Shown here: positions 51,453 to 62,869 of the stretch, one piece after another
Layout: each line of letters opens with the position of its first letter
How positions within the stretch are numbered: position 1 is the stretch's first letter
NCBI GenBank assembly: GCA_002099365.1
Contig: MSED01000002.1
Span: forward strand, 1,736,001-1,800,000
DNA: 64,000 nucleotides
Direction of reading: 5' to 3'
Origin: Phialophora verrucosa
Taxonomy: Eukaryota > Ascomycota > Eurotiomycetes > Chaetothyriales > Herpotrichiellaceae
Notes under the pieces: model-generated
Told to the model about the DNA's origin: nothing
Databases searched by the model: none
What the model saw: only the letters and a program-made list of their open reading frames with translations
Position numbers and translations under genes: made by a program

Positions 51453-53557
51453 ATGGATGACAACGCTCACACTGTAAGTCTGCGAATCTCTGCTCTCTGG
51501 CCCTGACTGAAAGATCTCAGGCATGCTATATCTTTAACCCTGCAGCACAAGATGATGAAGACATCAACCCTCGACCGCAGAAAAGGCGCAGGCTGATCAA
51601 GGCAGCGCCTAAGAACGTCAAAGAAGATGCTGCTTGGCCACGCTTGCTTGGAGGACAGGAGTCGCAAGAGGCTGTGCAGCTGCGCAAGGCACTTCTTGAG
51701 TCGACGTGGACGAAACAGAAAACAAAGCTCGACAAGATCGGGCACACGGTCGAGGAACAACTTGTTGATGATGTACTAAAGCATGGACGTCGTGGAGAGA
51801 CAGCGTCTCTATCAGGACAGGAAAGTCTGCCTACTCATTTACTGGTATCCTCGGCAACAACACAATATGAGTTTCAACAGGTCTTGGAGAGAAGAGTGCA
51901 GGACCCCTCGAGAAGGCAGAACGATATCTTGGTGTCACTTCAGCCCACACAATGCTCGAATCTGCAGACTGCCCTAAAGACCATCATCAAGGCGTCCATA
52001 GCTGGACACCAAGGCGAGAAAGTTTACGCAGACTTCCTCGCAGAAAACAAGGCATTGATCCCGATGAACTTCGATCTCGAACTCCTTCACCGTTATGTAC
52101 GACAAGACGCCGTTGACCGAGTTCTGATCTCTGTTATGGACGTGGAGATGTTTGACACGACCTTCCTATCCGAGCTTATCTCGACCTTCCACTCGTGGTC
52201 CGACAGGATCCCTTTCATGCTCTTCATCGGTATTTCTACCACGACCGGGCTCTTCGAATCTCGTTTCTCGCGAGCAACGATCAGCCTGCTCGATGCTCAC
52301 TTCATCGAGACCAGGGCCTCTGGCGGAGCCGAGAATGCTCTGTTCAATATGTACGAGACGCTCCAACATGATAGCGAGACCCAAATCTTCCTCGGCCCGT
52401 CCGTCGTCAATGTCTTAGCTGAACAAGCAGAAGCCCAAAGCACTACCCTGGGCACCCTTACCCGTACCCTGAAGTATACCTACATGTCACACTTCTTCGC
52501 CAACCCTCTAGCCACCCTCGGCGCACCTTTGGAAGCAGACGCCTCATGGGACCCGGCACTGTGCAAAGCAATCCGCAACCTTCCAAGCTTCAAGAATCGG
52601 TGTGAAAGCCTTGCGAAAAGCGACAAAGCTCACAGACAAAAGGCCCGCGAATTACTGGCGTCCGACAAGGCCCTCCAGACCGAAGCAAAGGAGGCCATTC
52701 GAGCCGGCAAAGAATACATGCACTCGTGTCTCCGCGCAATCCAAACTCTGAGACATATGTATTACGCCAAGCTCCTTCTGGAAAAGAACACGCCATGGGA
52801 GGTTGAAGCCGACCTCCTGGCGTCCCTGCCAGACCTGACCGAGTCAGAGACCTTCAGAGCCATCGAAGACACGATGACAAACCGATCCATGACCTTGTTG
52901 AGCGAGATCCTCGACGGCAAAGCAAACGAACTGGACGACCCCCGGAGTTACTATGTGGAAAACGGAGACCCCAGCGATCAAGGCGGCGCGGCATTTCTGC
53001 GCGCCTACTTGCATCACCGGACAACAATTCCCTCGTCATCGCCGCTCCAACAGGGCCTCAGCCCCTTCCGCCAATTCCTCGCCGAAGCATTCACCATTGC
53101 CCACAAATCGCCGCTCTCGCAGATCGTCCACCCTCGTCCCCGCCACGGTATCGAGCGCGCATTGACCCGCCCAGCGGACTACTTGGGTTGCGCGTGCTGC
53201 GCCGGCGACGACGACGACGACGCGGTAGCGAACAAAGCGACCCTCCCGCCGACGAGTCTCCTGCTAGATATGCTGAACGAGGCGGGCGCGGTGGTCAACG
53301 TCCGGGATCTATGGGATGCCTTTCGCGACACGCTGTCCCCGCCGCACCATCGGGGGGAGGAAAGTAGCGACGAAGAGGATGAAGAGGACGAGGATGGGGA
53401 GGGAGAGGGTGCTGGAGCCGGTGCCGGAGGCGAGAGACAAGTGCTCGCCCTATTTTACCGCGCCTTGGCCGAATTGCGCTATCTGGGCCTGATCAAGCAG
53501 AGCAAACGCAAGCCCGGGGTCGAGTGTATCCAGAAGACGGCGTGGATGGGCCTCTAA
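51453..53557 (+). CDS. ORC3: Origin recognition complex subunit 3 (ORC3)
   Basis: Exons 51453..51473 and 51521..53557 join in phase to 685 residues. The junction gives MDDNAHT-ACYIFNPAAQDD, rebuilding the CYxF start typical of ORC3. The N-terminal AAA+-like domain includes ESTWTKQKTKLDKI, TTQYEFQQVLERRV, LISVMDVEMFDTTFLSELIS and PFMLFIGISTTTGLFESRFS, with the usual lack of a Walker A motif. A helical insert with LKYTYMSHFFANPLATLG follows. The C-terminus has the winged-helix region, ending in LALFYRALAELRYLGLIKQS and KTAWMGL, after an acidic low-complexity stretch (about 53,365-53,425). ORC3 is part of the six-subunit complex that loads MCM helicase in G1. Confidence 0.93.
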
Positions 53558-54154
53558 GTAAGCTCATGAATAGCATGTCGTGTGTGGTCCACGAGGTATA
53601 AATGTCCTGTGAGTGGGTTGAAGTTGGGAGCAATTTGCGGACCAAGAAATATCAGACGAATAATGAAACCTACGGTAGTCACGTCAGAATGATCATCTGG
53701 ACAAAGTCTATTCAAAGCATATCGTCCGCATAGACGCGCTGGGGTATCAACCAAAAGAAAGGATCATCATACATCCCAGACCCATAGCCCATAGCCCAAC
53801 TGGAAAGGCGCTGACCTCAACCCTGAAACCGATACTAAAATAACGACATAGCTGCGGCTCGAATGTCATCCAAGACGCCAACTGACTGGTGGCCGCCGAC
53901 GAATCCAACCCGGCCCAGATATGGAGATATGTCGGATCCCATCTGACGCCGTGATTGCTTTCCATCTCTTTCATCAAACTAGCGTAACACGTTCCATCGT
54001 AAGACAAGACAACGATCCACAGATTCTCTACAAACAACTTGAAGCTTGTGGTCCAATCACCCAAGGCACATTTGCCAAGGCAGCTTCTGAAACAACCGCT
54101 GGGAACGCCAGGACAACCATGAGAAAAGTAGATATCGTGACATAGGGGACCCAA
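53558..54154. other. Convergent intergenic region
   Basis: The 3' ends of ORC3 and the C2H2/RING-like gene face each other. A 135-codon frame at 53747-54154 (minus) has a Cys/aromatic-rich composition without a domain; it looks like 3' untranslated sequence read by chance. Confidence 0.4.
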
Positions 54155-57100
54155 TCATCCCTCGTTGAACCTCTGCTCCTCCCAATTGCAGGCTCGGCAG
54201 AAGCGATGCCCGCAAGGAAACATGCACATAGGCGAGATGCTGGGACTCGTCGTCAGTTCACCACAATGACAGCAGTAAACAGATTTTTCGCGGCGTTGTT
54301 GGACGGCGGGTTGCGGTTGAGGTCCAGAGTCCTCAGTAGGGGGTTGGCGTTGGCGTGGCAGCGACCCAGTATGAGTCTGGGCCGCCATCATCGAGTGCAG
54401 GTTTTGCATGTTCGGTGTGGAGCTCCGGATTCCTTCGGAACTCGAAGACTGTTGAGAGAACGCCCGTTGCATGGGGCATGAGTCATTTTGGGTCGACGTT
54501 GGCGTCGGCGTGCTCACAGGTGTATCGTGTGAGATGCCGCTGACGTCCTCCTCACCCTCGGTGGCGGCCTTAGATTGCCGCTCTTGATCTTGCTGCTTAG
54601 TCTTCCCCTTGCTGCCCAACTCGACCCAGTCCTTGCTGGACTTCTTGTCCTTGGTAAAATGATCTGCAATGTGGTCGAACCGGAGGTTGATAGCTTCAAC
54701 ATCCGTCTTCATGTGCGTGATGATCTGACGACAGAATCCACACCAGAACCGTCCCTGGTAGTTCCGAGCAATGCGATGTTGTCTCGCACTCTCTTCGGGT
54801 CGTTGAGTTGAGTGGACTTTGCTCATGTGCTTAATGTAGTAGCTTTGGTCATGGAAGAAGATTTCAAAGCATAGATGGCAACGCCAGCACTCCTGCTGCT
54901 CGTGTTGCGTTTGTTCATGCCTCTTCCAATCATTCTTACTTCCAAAGGTCTTCTGGCACCCGTCGAACACGCATCCATAGGGCTTCGAATGGCGTTGCAT
55001 GTGCTTGTTCAGATCGCTTTGCCTCTTCTTAGGCTTGTTGCAGATGGGACAAACGAGGTAAGTCTCCTTCAAGGCAGGGCAATATTTCTCCTTTACGTCG
55101 GCGGGTCCAGACAACGGACCGACAGACGAAGCATCGCAACTCGTCAAGGTGTCGCTGCTTCCCAACGATAGCCGAAAACTCTTATATAGTTCTTCTTCGG
55201 ACAGCGGTTGGCTGCCTGCCTTGGAGTTGTGCTCGACTAAGAAAGCATTGATGTCATCCTCGAGGCGTTTGTGGAGCTTTGCCTTTGGGGAGTCCTCAGA
55301 GGCTCGCATGATGTTGGCTTGACGGGGCGAGGGGGTCGGTACGTTATCAGCAGCAGGATTGCTTCCCACAGATACCAAATAGGCATCTTGGCTGGCCCTG
55401 GTCTCCACTGGGACAGGCTGCACGGATTGGGGAGAACCAAATTCAGCAATTCGATTCACTTTGATGTCGGGTCCAGCGACTGTGCGAGCCTTCTTCACCC
55501 TGCGAGGTTGTTCGTTATCAAAACCCCCTGAGACGGAATAACCGCCTCGCGTGATGAAGGGGGAAGGGTCCAAAGACGGGGCGGAAGTGAAGTGGTAGTT
55601 GACTATCGGGTTTGTGAAACTGTTCGAGACCTGCGACGGATCCTGATATTCAGAGTAGTCGGCATGCGATCTCGTCCTCTGCGTGTGGATTTGGGGGACA
55701 ATGCCGGTGTTGAAGACGGGTACTGCCAGGTGGCGCTGCAAGCTACCAGCGTTGAACGGGCCGGAAAGACGTCGACGTTGGGACTGTTGAGTTGGCCTCA
55801 GGCGAGGATCCAGAACTGAAGTAGGGCTTGCCGACTGGGCTGGAGTGCCGTGACTGACAGAGCGCAGCATGTTGCTACCTGCTGATGACAGTGACATGTA
55901 GGATGGGTTGGTATCCGAGTAGTTGCTTTGATATGCCTCGAACTGCTCCGAGACAGTCATGCCTGAGTTTGAGGCGAATGGATTGTGTGGCCTGGCACCG
56001 GAAGCTGCATCAGCCTCCGCTTGCTGCTGGGCTTCTCGTCGCTCCCACCACTCGATGGACCTTTGACAAAGTTTAGTACGCAAAAGCAAGTTGTCGGGAA
56101 GGAAGACTCACTCTCGAAGCAGGTCGTCCACCATTGCCTCCCCGTGCTTTTTCTTGAGATGTTGTTTAAAGTTATCTAGGCGAGGCCATTCTTTGTCCAC
56201 GTTGTTGCACCCCTCACCAAAGCATTTGTATGATTTACTGGGCCGGTTGCTGATCTTATGAACGGCTTTCATGTGTCTGTCGCGGTCATTCACCGTAGCG
56301 AAGCCCTTCTTGCTCTGCGGACAGGTCTGAATTGTGCACTTGTACTCGCGTTTGTGGCGAGCTGAATGTTTTCTGCCTCTTTGTTAGACTAGTGCATGTC
56401 CTTTGGGTTGGGAAACAACACTCACTTCAAGTCCGACCGCGTCTTTGCGGTGTGCTCGCAGTCGGGACAGTCAAGCTCTGTCTGTCTTCTTGTTGGCCGA
56501 CGAGTTGAAGACTGTCCGGACGGTGCAGGTTGGAGATTGTCGTTGAATGGAGTCAGCGTGGCTGTGGATGAGTGAGAAGAAGTAGGGCCAGGCAGAGGAG
56601 CAGAATAGGGCGTAGGCGTGGTGTTCATGTTCCGTCTTTCCACAATATCAGCGTGGTGTTCACTTATGGACCCAGTTTCACTGGCGTGCTGTGACTTCCT
56701 GGATCCAGTGGCGTAAGCCGAGTCTGTAAAGGTCATATGTCCACTGGCAGAGGAAGGTCGAAGGGCATGCACTGGAGTTCTGAGATGTCCTGAAGGCAGC
56801 CCGAGATGACCCGGGTTCATGGTATTAGGCAATAGGGTGTTGGGTCCTACGGTGGCGTCCACATGTGTCCAGGGGTCTGGGCCGGTTCGGTGACTGGGTA
56901 CACTGTCGATATCGACGGCGGACGAGTCCAGATAGCGAGGATTGACAACAGAAGCAGAGGAAGCAAGAGTATATTGGGGGTCGCCTTGTGGGAGATCAAA
57001 GTGATAGTTCTCAAAGGCAGCAAGGTCCAGGAAATGATCGTTAGAAGAAGAGACGGAGTTCCTTGGACTCTGGTCAACCGTGGGAGCCATGCCGGGGAAA

Positions 57101-57315
57101 TGGGCCTGAATGCCTCTCAAGTCTGGGTCTGATGACAAGGCTGAATGAAGATCAGATGCTGATGCACTGCCATCCTCTTCTAGAGGGATAGAGGCCTGTT
57201 GTATGGGGTTAGCGACGACACAGGCGAGACGAGGAAGTGGCAGTGTTGGATATACATTTGCGTCAGTCACCCCAGCGCGGTGAGAGACCGACTGTCGAGA
57301 TCGATCATTCGCCAT
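54155..57315 (-). CDS. C2H2 zinc-finger protein with C-terminal RING-like Cys/His motif
   Basis: Three exons, approximately complement of 54155..56058, 56111..56373 and 56426..57315, give about 1,020 residues. The disordered N-terminus is followed by fingers across the first intron (CPDCEHTAKTRSDLKKHSAR, CTIQTCPQSKKGFATVNDRD, CFGEGCNNVDKEWPRLDNFK). A second group lies at about 54,720-55,070: CPICNKPKKRQSDLNKHMQR, CVFDGCQKTFGSKNDWKRHE, CWRCHLCFEIFFHDQSYYIK and a final CGFC..H finger. The last 40 residues carry CCHCGEL...CMFPCGHRFCRAC, resembling a RING or zinc-ribbon half. It is probably a nuclear regulator, and the RING-like tail may add an interaction surface or ligase activity, which is inference. 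It shares finger architecture with the next gene. Confidence 0.82.
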
Positions 57316-59014
57316 GATGACCAGCTCCGTTGAGGAAGGTATTATACTGAGACTGCATTAGCAAAGGGGACCAAGAAGGAGAGGAGACTATGGCGGTAGG
57401 TATAGAGTGAGGCAAACGTGTTTCGTTTCAAACTTACCTTTTGATCAGGATGCGATTCTGCTCCGAATCGTACGGAGGACCTGTAGGGGCAGGGTAGGTG
57501 GTGCTGCCAGGGTCAAAACGCCTCGACGAGGTTCGAGAGCACAGCCTTGATTCTATCAGACTCGCAGGACGCCCGGAGGAGATGGTGATATTGAAAGAGT
57601 GCGGCGTGGCCAATCAGAATCGACTCGTGGCGTCCCAGGCAACTGTACAGCCGTCTTTCGCCTGGCTAGCAAATGAGGCGGATAACATTCGCTAAGGCGA
57701 AGGGCCGTTCGACGATATATGATATACAATATGAAGGACACGATCGCGGGCAAAGGTGTGATCGAGGGACAGGAAAGAGGTGGAATAGAGAGTTTGGTCG
57801 ACTCGAAAGACGATGGGGGCGGTGCAACGAGGGCAGGACGCACAGTCGAGTTTAAGAGGCAGAATGATGGGCAGTCGCAGCCACGGCACCGGGCTCCCGC
57901 TGTCTAGCCAACTGGCTGCAGTCGAGGAGGAGTCATTCTGTGCTAGAACACGACAACGGAAAATGAGGAAAGTGGCATTTTGGGAGGAGAGAGTGAAGAG
58001 TGAATCAAGTGTAAATCGAAACCGGTGACAAGGCAGCCGCTTGAGAGAGACTGCACACTCAATCAATACCCGACTATGACGGATGGTGACGGCAAGCGCG
58101 GTTGATTTGCGTGGGCGCTTTTGGCTTTGGCTTTTGGCTTTGGCTTTGGTGTTGGCATTGGCTTTTGGGGGCGGTTGGGCGTTCCCTAGCCACACTTCTG
58201 GCACTTTTCGGGGGGGCTGCCCTACAAAACTACTGCCCAGGACACCGGTCTGACTGCCTCGAGGCAACTGGTTCGCAACCAATAAGCAAGCGTGACTTGG
58301 GTGCAAGAATGCCTCGCCTTAGCCGTTGGCGGTTTAGCCGCCGCCTTTCTGCCTGGTTGGTATTTTGTTACATACATAGGACACAATACCTCGTACACAG
58401 TCCTGGAGCAGGACGACCGCATCCGTTGTCCGGCGCATCATCAGACTTTCCACTCCCCTCGGTCTTTGCTTGGGAAGCAAGAGCTCAACTGTGCGTATCC
58501 AGCAACAGCGACAGCACTGTCAGCAGCAGGAGCACGATGCCGCAGTGCCCTGCATTTGGTGGTGGCTGTGGCCGGCTGCAGTGGACTTTTGCTACTTTGC
58601 TACTTGTAACTTCGAGCCTTTCGTCAAAACTTCAGAACTTGGCCGCGTATGAGACGGACTAGCACCAATCCGGGTATTGCATCCATCCTGCGAGGCTTCA
58701 AACTCGTGGAAAACATCGCAAGTTGCAATGTTGCTTTGAAACGCCATCATCATCGTCGTCGTCATTGCATTATCGTGTCCTGCTGGTCAGGTCCGATTTC
58801 GATCGGAGGAGACCCCAGAGGTAGGAATATTCATCACATGGGTATCTGCAATACATCCGTAGATGTCACGTATCAAGAAAATGAACATCCTCCCAAAACA
58901 ATCCCCTACTCCGCAAAATGCTCAAAAGTATCTCGCGTTGCCCTACGTCTTGCTCCACTCTTGCCTCACTCTGCAATCTTCACCAAAGTCATTCAGCGCC
59001 TGCAGCAAATCCCG
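57316..59014. other. 1.7-kb intergenic region with GGCTTT repeats
   Basis: This is the upstream region of the leftward C2H2/RING-like gene and the 3' flank of the next C2H2 gene. Open frames of 60-200 codons are present on both strands, but their composition follows the low-complexity sequence and no domain is visible. At 58116-58168 there is a tract of GGCTTT/GGCTTTT units with a GGCATT variant. A long 5' leader or regulatory region is the most likely use. Confidence 0.45.
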
Positions 59015-62000
59015 TTATGCGAAGTGCATCTTTGCTTCTGCCAGTCCACCGCCTTGGGCTCCGTATACGTATTGCTGTTGTTGATGCTGGTCCAAGGGCG
59101 TCTGCAAGCCCAGCCCTGTCTGGACATTCGCGTTCATCGGACCCGGTTGGGCTCCGTGAGCATGACTTTGTAGCATAGACGAACCATATTGGCCCAGATT
59201 GTACCCCGGCATCGAGTGGGAATGAGAATGTGCGCTGGGATAGGCATGTTGCATCGGTGTTTTCGAGTACATCATTTCAGTCGGCTTGTAGAACGAGCTT
59301 TCGTATCCTTGACTCGTTGGCTGAGATCGCGGCGTCACCATGGTTTGGGGTGACAGGTTGTGATCATGCTGAGGTCCCGCCTGCGGAGATGGTATGAAAG
59401 GGGGAGATTGATGGATATAGTTGCCTGTACCACCAAAGCCATTGCCCCTCATCGGCCCTTGCGTCGCTGGTGTCATTGCATGTGGGCTGTAGTATGGCTG
59501 ATCAAAATAGTAGCCTCCATTGTGAAGGCGACTGTGCATTGAGGCTGGTGACTGCCCAGCTGACGACGGCTGGTACGCCGAGTTGGCGCTCGTCGGATAG
59601 GGCGACAGATTGCTTGGGTCAGCATTGTGCATTGCACCAGCATTAGTCGCGAAGGAAGACGGCACCACGGGCGGCTGCTCGATCGGACTGATTATGGTGT
59701 CAGGTGAAACGTCCCTCATGTTCACCAGCTGCAAGACTGGCATCGCGATCTGTTCCATGTGCTTGCCCATGTGCACCGAGAGCTTTTTGAACGTAGAACA
59801 GATATTTCCACAGAAGGGGCAGGGTTCATCGCGAGGCTTCTTCTCTGTCTCGAAGCGGCAGTCTTCAACCAGCCGCCATACCTCACTGTCCTCTGCGAAG
59901 CCATTGTTGACCGCCTTGTTTTTGCTGCTGCCAGAGCCGCGTTTCATCTTGGGCTCCGTCATCTTGTGTTCTCTCACTAAATGCTGTACAAAATTGTCTT
60001 TGCGGTAACAGATGTGATTGCACTCTTGAACCGAGCACTTCCACCACTCCAGGTGTCGGTGCCGCTCGTTTTCATGACGGACCCAGTCTGCCTTGCGCTT
60101 GAACGACTTGGACTCCGGGCAGTTGGGGAAGGTGCAAGAGAATGGCTGGATGTCCTCGTGCACATGTTTCGTCCAGTCTGAGGGCTTCTGAAACTTCTTC
60201 ACCTTGAAGCAGATATTGCACTCAATCTCGGCGGGAAGCCGTTGCACAGGCGGCAGCGGTATACCTGAGGGAAACAAGGCCGGCGTGACAATGCCGTCGG
60301 TGAATCCAGCCTCATCCACCTCTTCATCCGCCGGGTTACTGACTTGAAATTGTGTCAGGGTCGTGTCCGGATCCTTCGAGCTGACCCGTGGGGCCAACAG
60401 CCGGGCCTCACCGCCCAGGTCAAAGCAGAACTTGCCCGACGAGCACTTCTTGGCCACTTGTACCGAGCGGGTATGCCTGATCTTTGTTTCAACCAGCTTC
60501 TTATAACGTCGGATTTGCTCTTGTGCCACGCGATCAAGCAGATACGGCGCAAGCCTGGGGTTAATTTTGCGTGCGTGATCTCGGAAGCCTTCAATTGTCG
60601 GGACAATATCCTCGGCCCGGATCTCGAATTCCATCTTGATAGCCAAATCGTCCGTTTCATCCTCGTCCTCGTCCGCGGGAGCGTCCTCATTGTCAATGAT
60701 CTGAGCAGCTAGGATAGGCTCACGTTCATGCATAGGAGACGCAAGCGTAGGGACTGGAGGCCCGCCGTGCCTCGTTAGTAGATCTGCCAGCCCACCTGGA
60801 CTCTTCGCATTCTTGCCCACGTCGCTCTTGCTCCTCTGTTTCTTCAATGCCTGTACTGGTCGCGAAGACTTTGCAGTATCGACTTCTTGAGCGACTGAAT
60901 TGCCACGTCCGACAGCCGCAAGCTGCCCCGTCATCGCGAGAAAGGCACTACCAGTGCTTATCGATGGCGACTTCGGTTTCCCCCAGCTCGGCACCCTTTG
61001 AGCAGGTTTGATGCTTCCAACCGAGCTCCGGTGTGCATGTCCGGTCACAATGGGCTCCTTTGTATCCACGGACGGCTCCTCTTTAATGTTGCTACTGCTT
61101 CGTCGTGGGAAGATGCCCCGTGCCTTGCTCAAAAAACTGCTCGTTCGTTCGCGACCTCGTTTAGACAAGGAAAGGTGCCGGACTTGGCTGCCATCTACGA
61201 TCGAGTTAACCTCGCTCTCGCTTAGTCGACGCCGAGTTCCCCAAGTCGCCGCTCTCGAAGAAGTTTCCCACTTTGCAGCTTCTTGGTTGAACTTGTACGC
61301 AGCGGCGTTGGACGTGTCTGGCTGATTCTTCGTAGTAACAATAGGGCCCGAGTCACGGTCTTGCCAAGGGCCCCGTCTGATGAATTGACTAGGAAGTGGC
61401 TCCTCTGGGTCGGGTTGCTCATGGAGTTCTAATGCTGGAAAGGCAGTTTCGTCGGATTCTTCGCGGCTGTCAAGAGCGCGTGGCGAGACTTGTGGCGAGC
61501 CGGACTCGTGATAGTCTTGAACCACCAGTTCGGTGTGCTCTTCGATTTCAGACTCGTCAAAATATTCATCGTCTGTCTCAACGTCGACTAGTGCCCCAGG
61601 GCCCGGAATATGTGCGTCAGAGTAGACATGGCCCAGAGCATCAGTGTGAGTATCAGCAGTGTGCGCCCGCCGTCTTGACGTTTGAGGTGTTCGCCGTAAG
61701 GTGTTCGCCGGGCCTTGGTCTCCTGGTTCACTGCCAGCATCGCTTGTGGCGAGCCATTCTTCAACGTGATCGTTCCGCTCCTCAAGCTGGCGCTTGTCTT
61801 CGACGTCTTTGAACGAGTCGACCACTTCGTCATCTCTGGAAAGTGGCTCCACGCCAACACGGGGCGACGACCCAGTACGCAGGTTGTCGGCGCCGCTCGC
61901 ATCTGGTGGCATTAAATAGGACGTCATCCCATCGTCATTCTTGTATGAAGGGTCTTCCGAGCGGTCTTGATCCTCATCATCAGAGGACTCGCTTTGGTGA

Positions 62001-62869
62001 CTTCGCTTAGCAGAAGTTGGGATGCGGGTCTCACTCGTTCCGGACTTGTGGTGGGAGGTTTCATAATCGGACACCATGACAACTGGACTTGGTGCCCGCA
62101 TCCTCGACATACTCTGCCAGGCACCTACTTTATGACCGGGGGATGGAGTCTGGTTTGGGGTAGTGTCCACTTTGAGATTTTGAGAGACCGTTCTTTTGTG
62201 CTGCGCGGACGGCAGGTCCATCGCTTTGGGCTCTTTGTGATCAACAGTATGACTGTGTGTAGGTTGCGACAGTGGAGACCCGGCCAATGAACTCTTGGAG
62301 CTCAACAGCTCCTGTCCCGAAATAAATTTCGGTAGTGTCTCTTCACTATGCTGGAAAATACGCTGCAACTCTGAACTCGCTGTGCTTGCCTGCGCGACGT
62401 CAAACTCACGTGAGCCGTAGGAATCGAGGATGTGAGGCTGCGAGTCTTGCGAGATAAACTGTTGCTCCCATATAAGTTCCTGTGGAGTGGTGTGCTCGCT
62501 CAAGGGGTTTTCGGAGGAAGCTCCTGTCGTCAGAAAGTCGTCAAAGGAGGACTCGTGGTGTGAAGTGTTTTCGTCGACGCTGTAAATGTCGGTTGTGGCG
62601 TGCATAGACCCCGGGCTTGCGACTGCCAGGTTATTGTACCTGGGGTTACCCAGCCAAAAATCCGGTTCCTCTTCCAGTTGCTGGGTTACTTGAGAAGGGT
62701 TTGACGTTATGTTCGCATTGTATGGCAGCGTCTTGGACATAGGGGGCTTTGAAGCGCTGGCTTGCTGGAGCGGGGGCTGTCGCGACGGATCGTACCCCGG
62801 CGTCTTCAAAGTCGGGGATTGCTGTCCAAGCCGTTGAGTGATATGAGGACTTGGGTAGGAGTACGACAT
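59015..62869 (-). CDS. Large C2H2 zinc-finger protein
   Basis: A single exon of 1,284 residues starting MSYSYPSPHITQRLG. The first 750 residues are disordered, with long acidic Ser-rich stretches. A helical block (EFEIRAEDIVPTIEGFRDHA, LAPYLLDRVAQEQIRRYKKL) precedes the fingers at about 59,780-60,240: CNICFKVKKFQKPSDWTKHV, CTFPNCPESKSFKRKADWVR, CSVQECNHICYRKDNFVQHL and CPFCGNICSTFKKLSVHMGK. The C-terminus is rich in Gln, His, Pro, Ser and Tyr (HAYPSAHSHSHSMPGYNLGQ), as in activation domains. Its exact role is unknown. A broad nuclear regulatory function is likely. Finger spacing and the -K-x-D-W-x-R-H- motif match the neighbouring C2H2 gene. Confidence 0.85.
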   Translation of the reverse strand: MSYSYPSPHITQRLGQQSPTLKTPGYDPSRQPPLQQASASKPPMSKTLPYNANITSNPSQVTQQLEEEPDFWLGNPRYNNLAVASPGSMHATTDIYSVDENTSHHESSFDDFLTTGASSENPLSEHTTPQELIWEQQFISQDSQPHILDSYGSREFDVAQASTASSELQRIFQHSEETLPKFISGQELLSSKSSLAGSPLSQPTHSHTVDHKEPKAMDLPSAQHKRTVSQNLKVDTTPNQTPSPGHKVGAWQSMSRMRAPSPVVMVSDYETSHHKSGTSETRIPTSAKRSHQSESSDDEDQDRSEDPSYKNDDGMTSYLMPPDASGADNLRTGSSPRVGVEPLSRDDEVVDSFKDVEDKRQLEERNDHVEEWLATSDAGSEPGDQGPANTLRRTPQTSRRRAHTADTHTDALGHVYSDAHIPGPGALVDVETDDEYFDESEIEEHTELVVQDYHESGSPQVSPRALDSREESDETAFPALELHEQPDPEEPLPSQFIRRGPWQDRDSGPIVTTKNQPDTSNAAAYKFNQEAAKWETSSRAATWGTRRRLSESEVNSIVDGSQVRHLSLSKRGRERTSSFLSKARGIFPRRSSSNIKEEPSVDTKEPIVTGHAHRSSVGSIKPAQRVPSWGKPKSPSISTGSAFLAMTGQLAAVGRGNSVAQEVDTAKSSRPVQALKKQRSKSDVGKNAKSPGGLADLLTRHGGPPVPTLASPMHEREPILAAQIIDNEDAPADEDEDETDDLAIKMEFEIRAEDIVPTIEGFRDHARKINPRLAPYLLDRVAQEQIRRYKKLVETKIRHTRSVQVAKKCSSGKFCFDLGGEARLLAPRVSSKDPDTTLTQFQVSNPADEEVDEAGFTDGIVTPALFPSGIPLPPVQRLPAEIECNICFKVKKFQKPSDWTKHVHEDIQPFSCTFPNCPESKSFKRKADWVRHENERHRHLEWWKCSVQECNHICYRKDNFVQHLVREHKMTEPKMKRGSGSSKNKAVNNGFAEDSEVWRLVEDCRFETEKKPRDEPCPFCGNICSTFKKLSVHMGKHMEQIAMPVLQLVNMRDVSPDTIISPIEQPPVVPSSFATNAGAMHNADPSNLSPYPTSANSAYQPSSAGQSPASMHSRLHNGGYYFDQPYYSPHAMTPATQGPMRGNGFGGTGNYIHQSPPFIPSPQAGPQHDHNLSPQTMVTPRSQPTSQGYESSFYKPTEMMYSKTPMQHAYPSAHSHSHSMPGYNLGQYGSSMLQSHAHGAQPGPMNANVQTGLGLQTPLDQHQQQQYVYGAQGGGLAEAKMHFA

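Noticed and set aside
53747..54154. 135-codon minus-strand frame
   Set aside because: No domain; it lies in the convergent gap directly downstream of the C2H2/RING-like stop codon.
57692..58306. 204-codon minus-strand frame in the C2H2 promoter
   Set aside because: Biased composition (Ser/Arg/Leu) follows the low-complexity DNA; no domain is visible.
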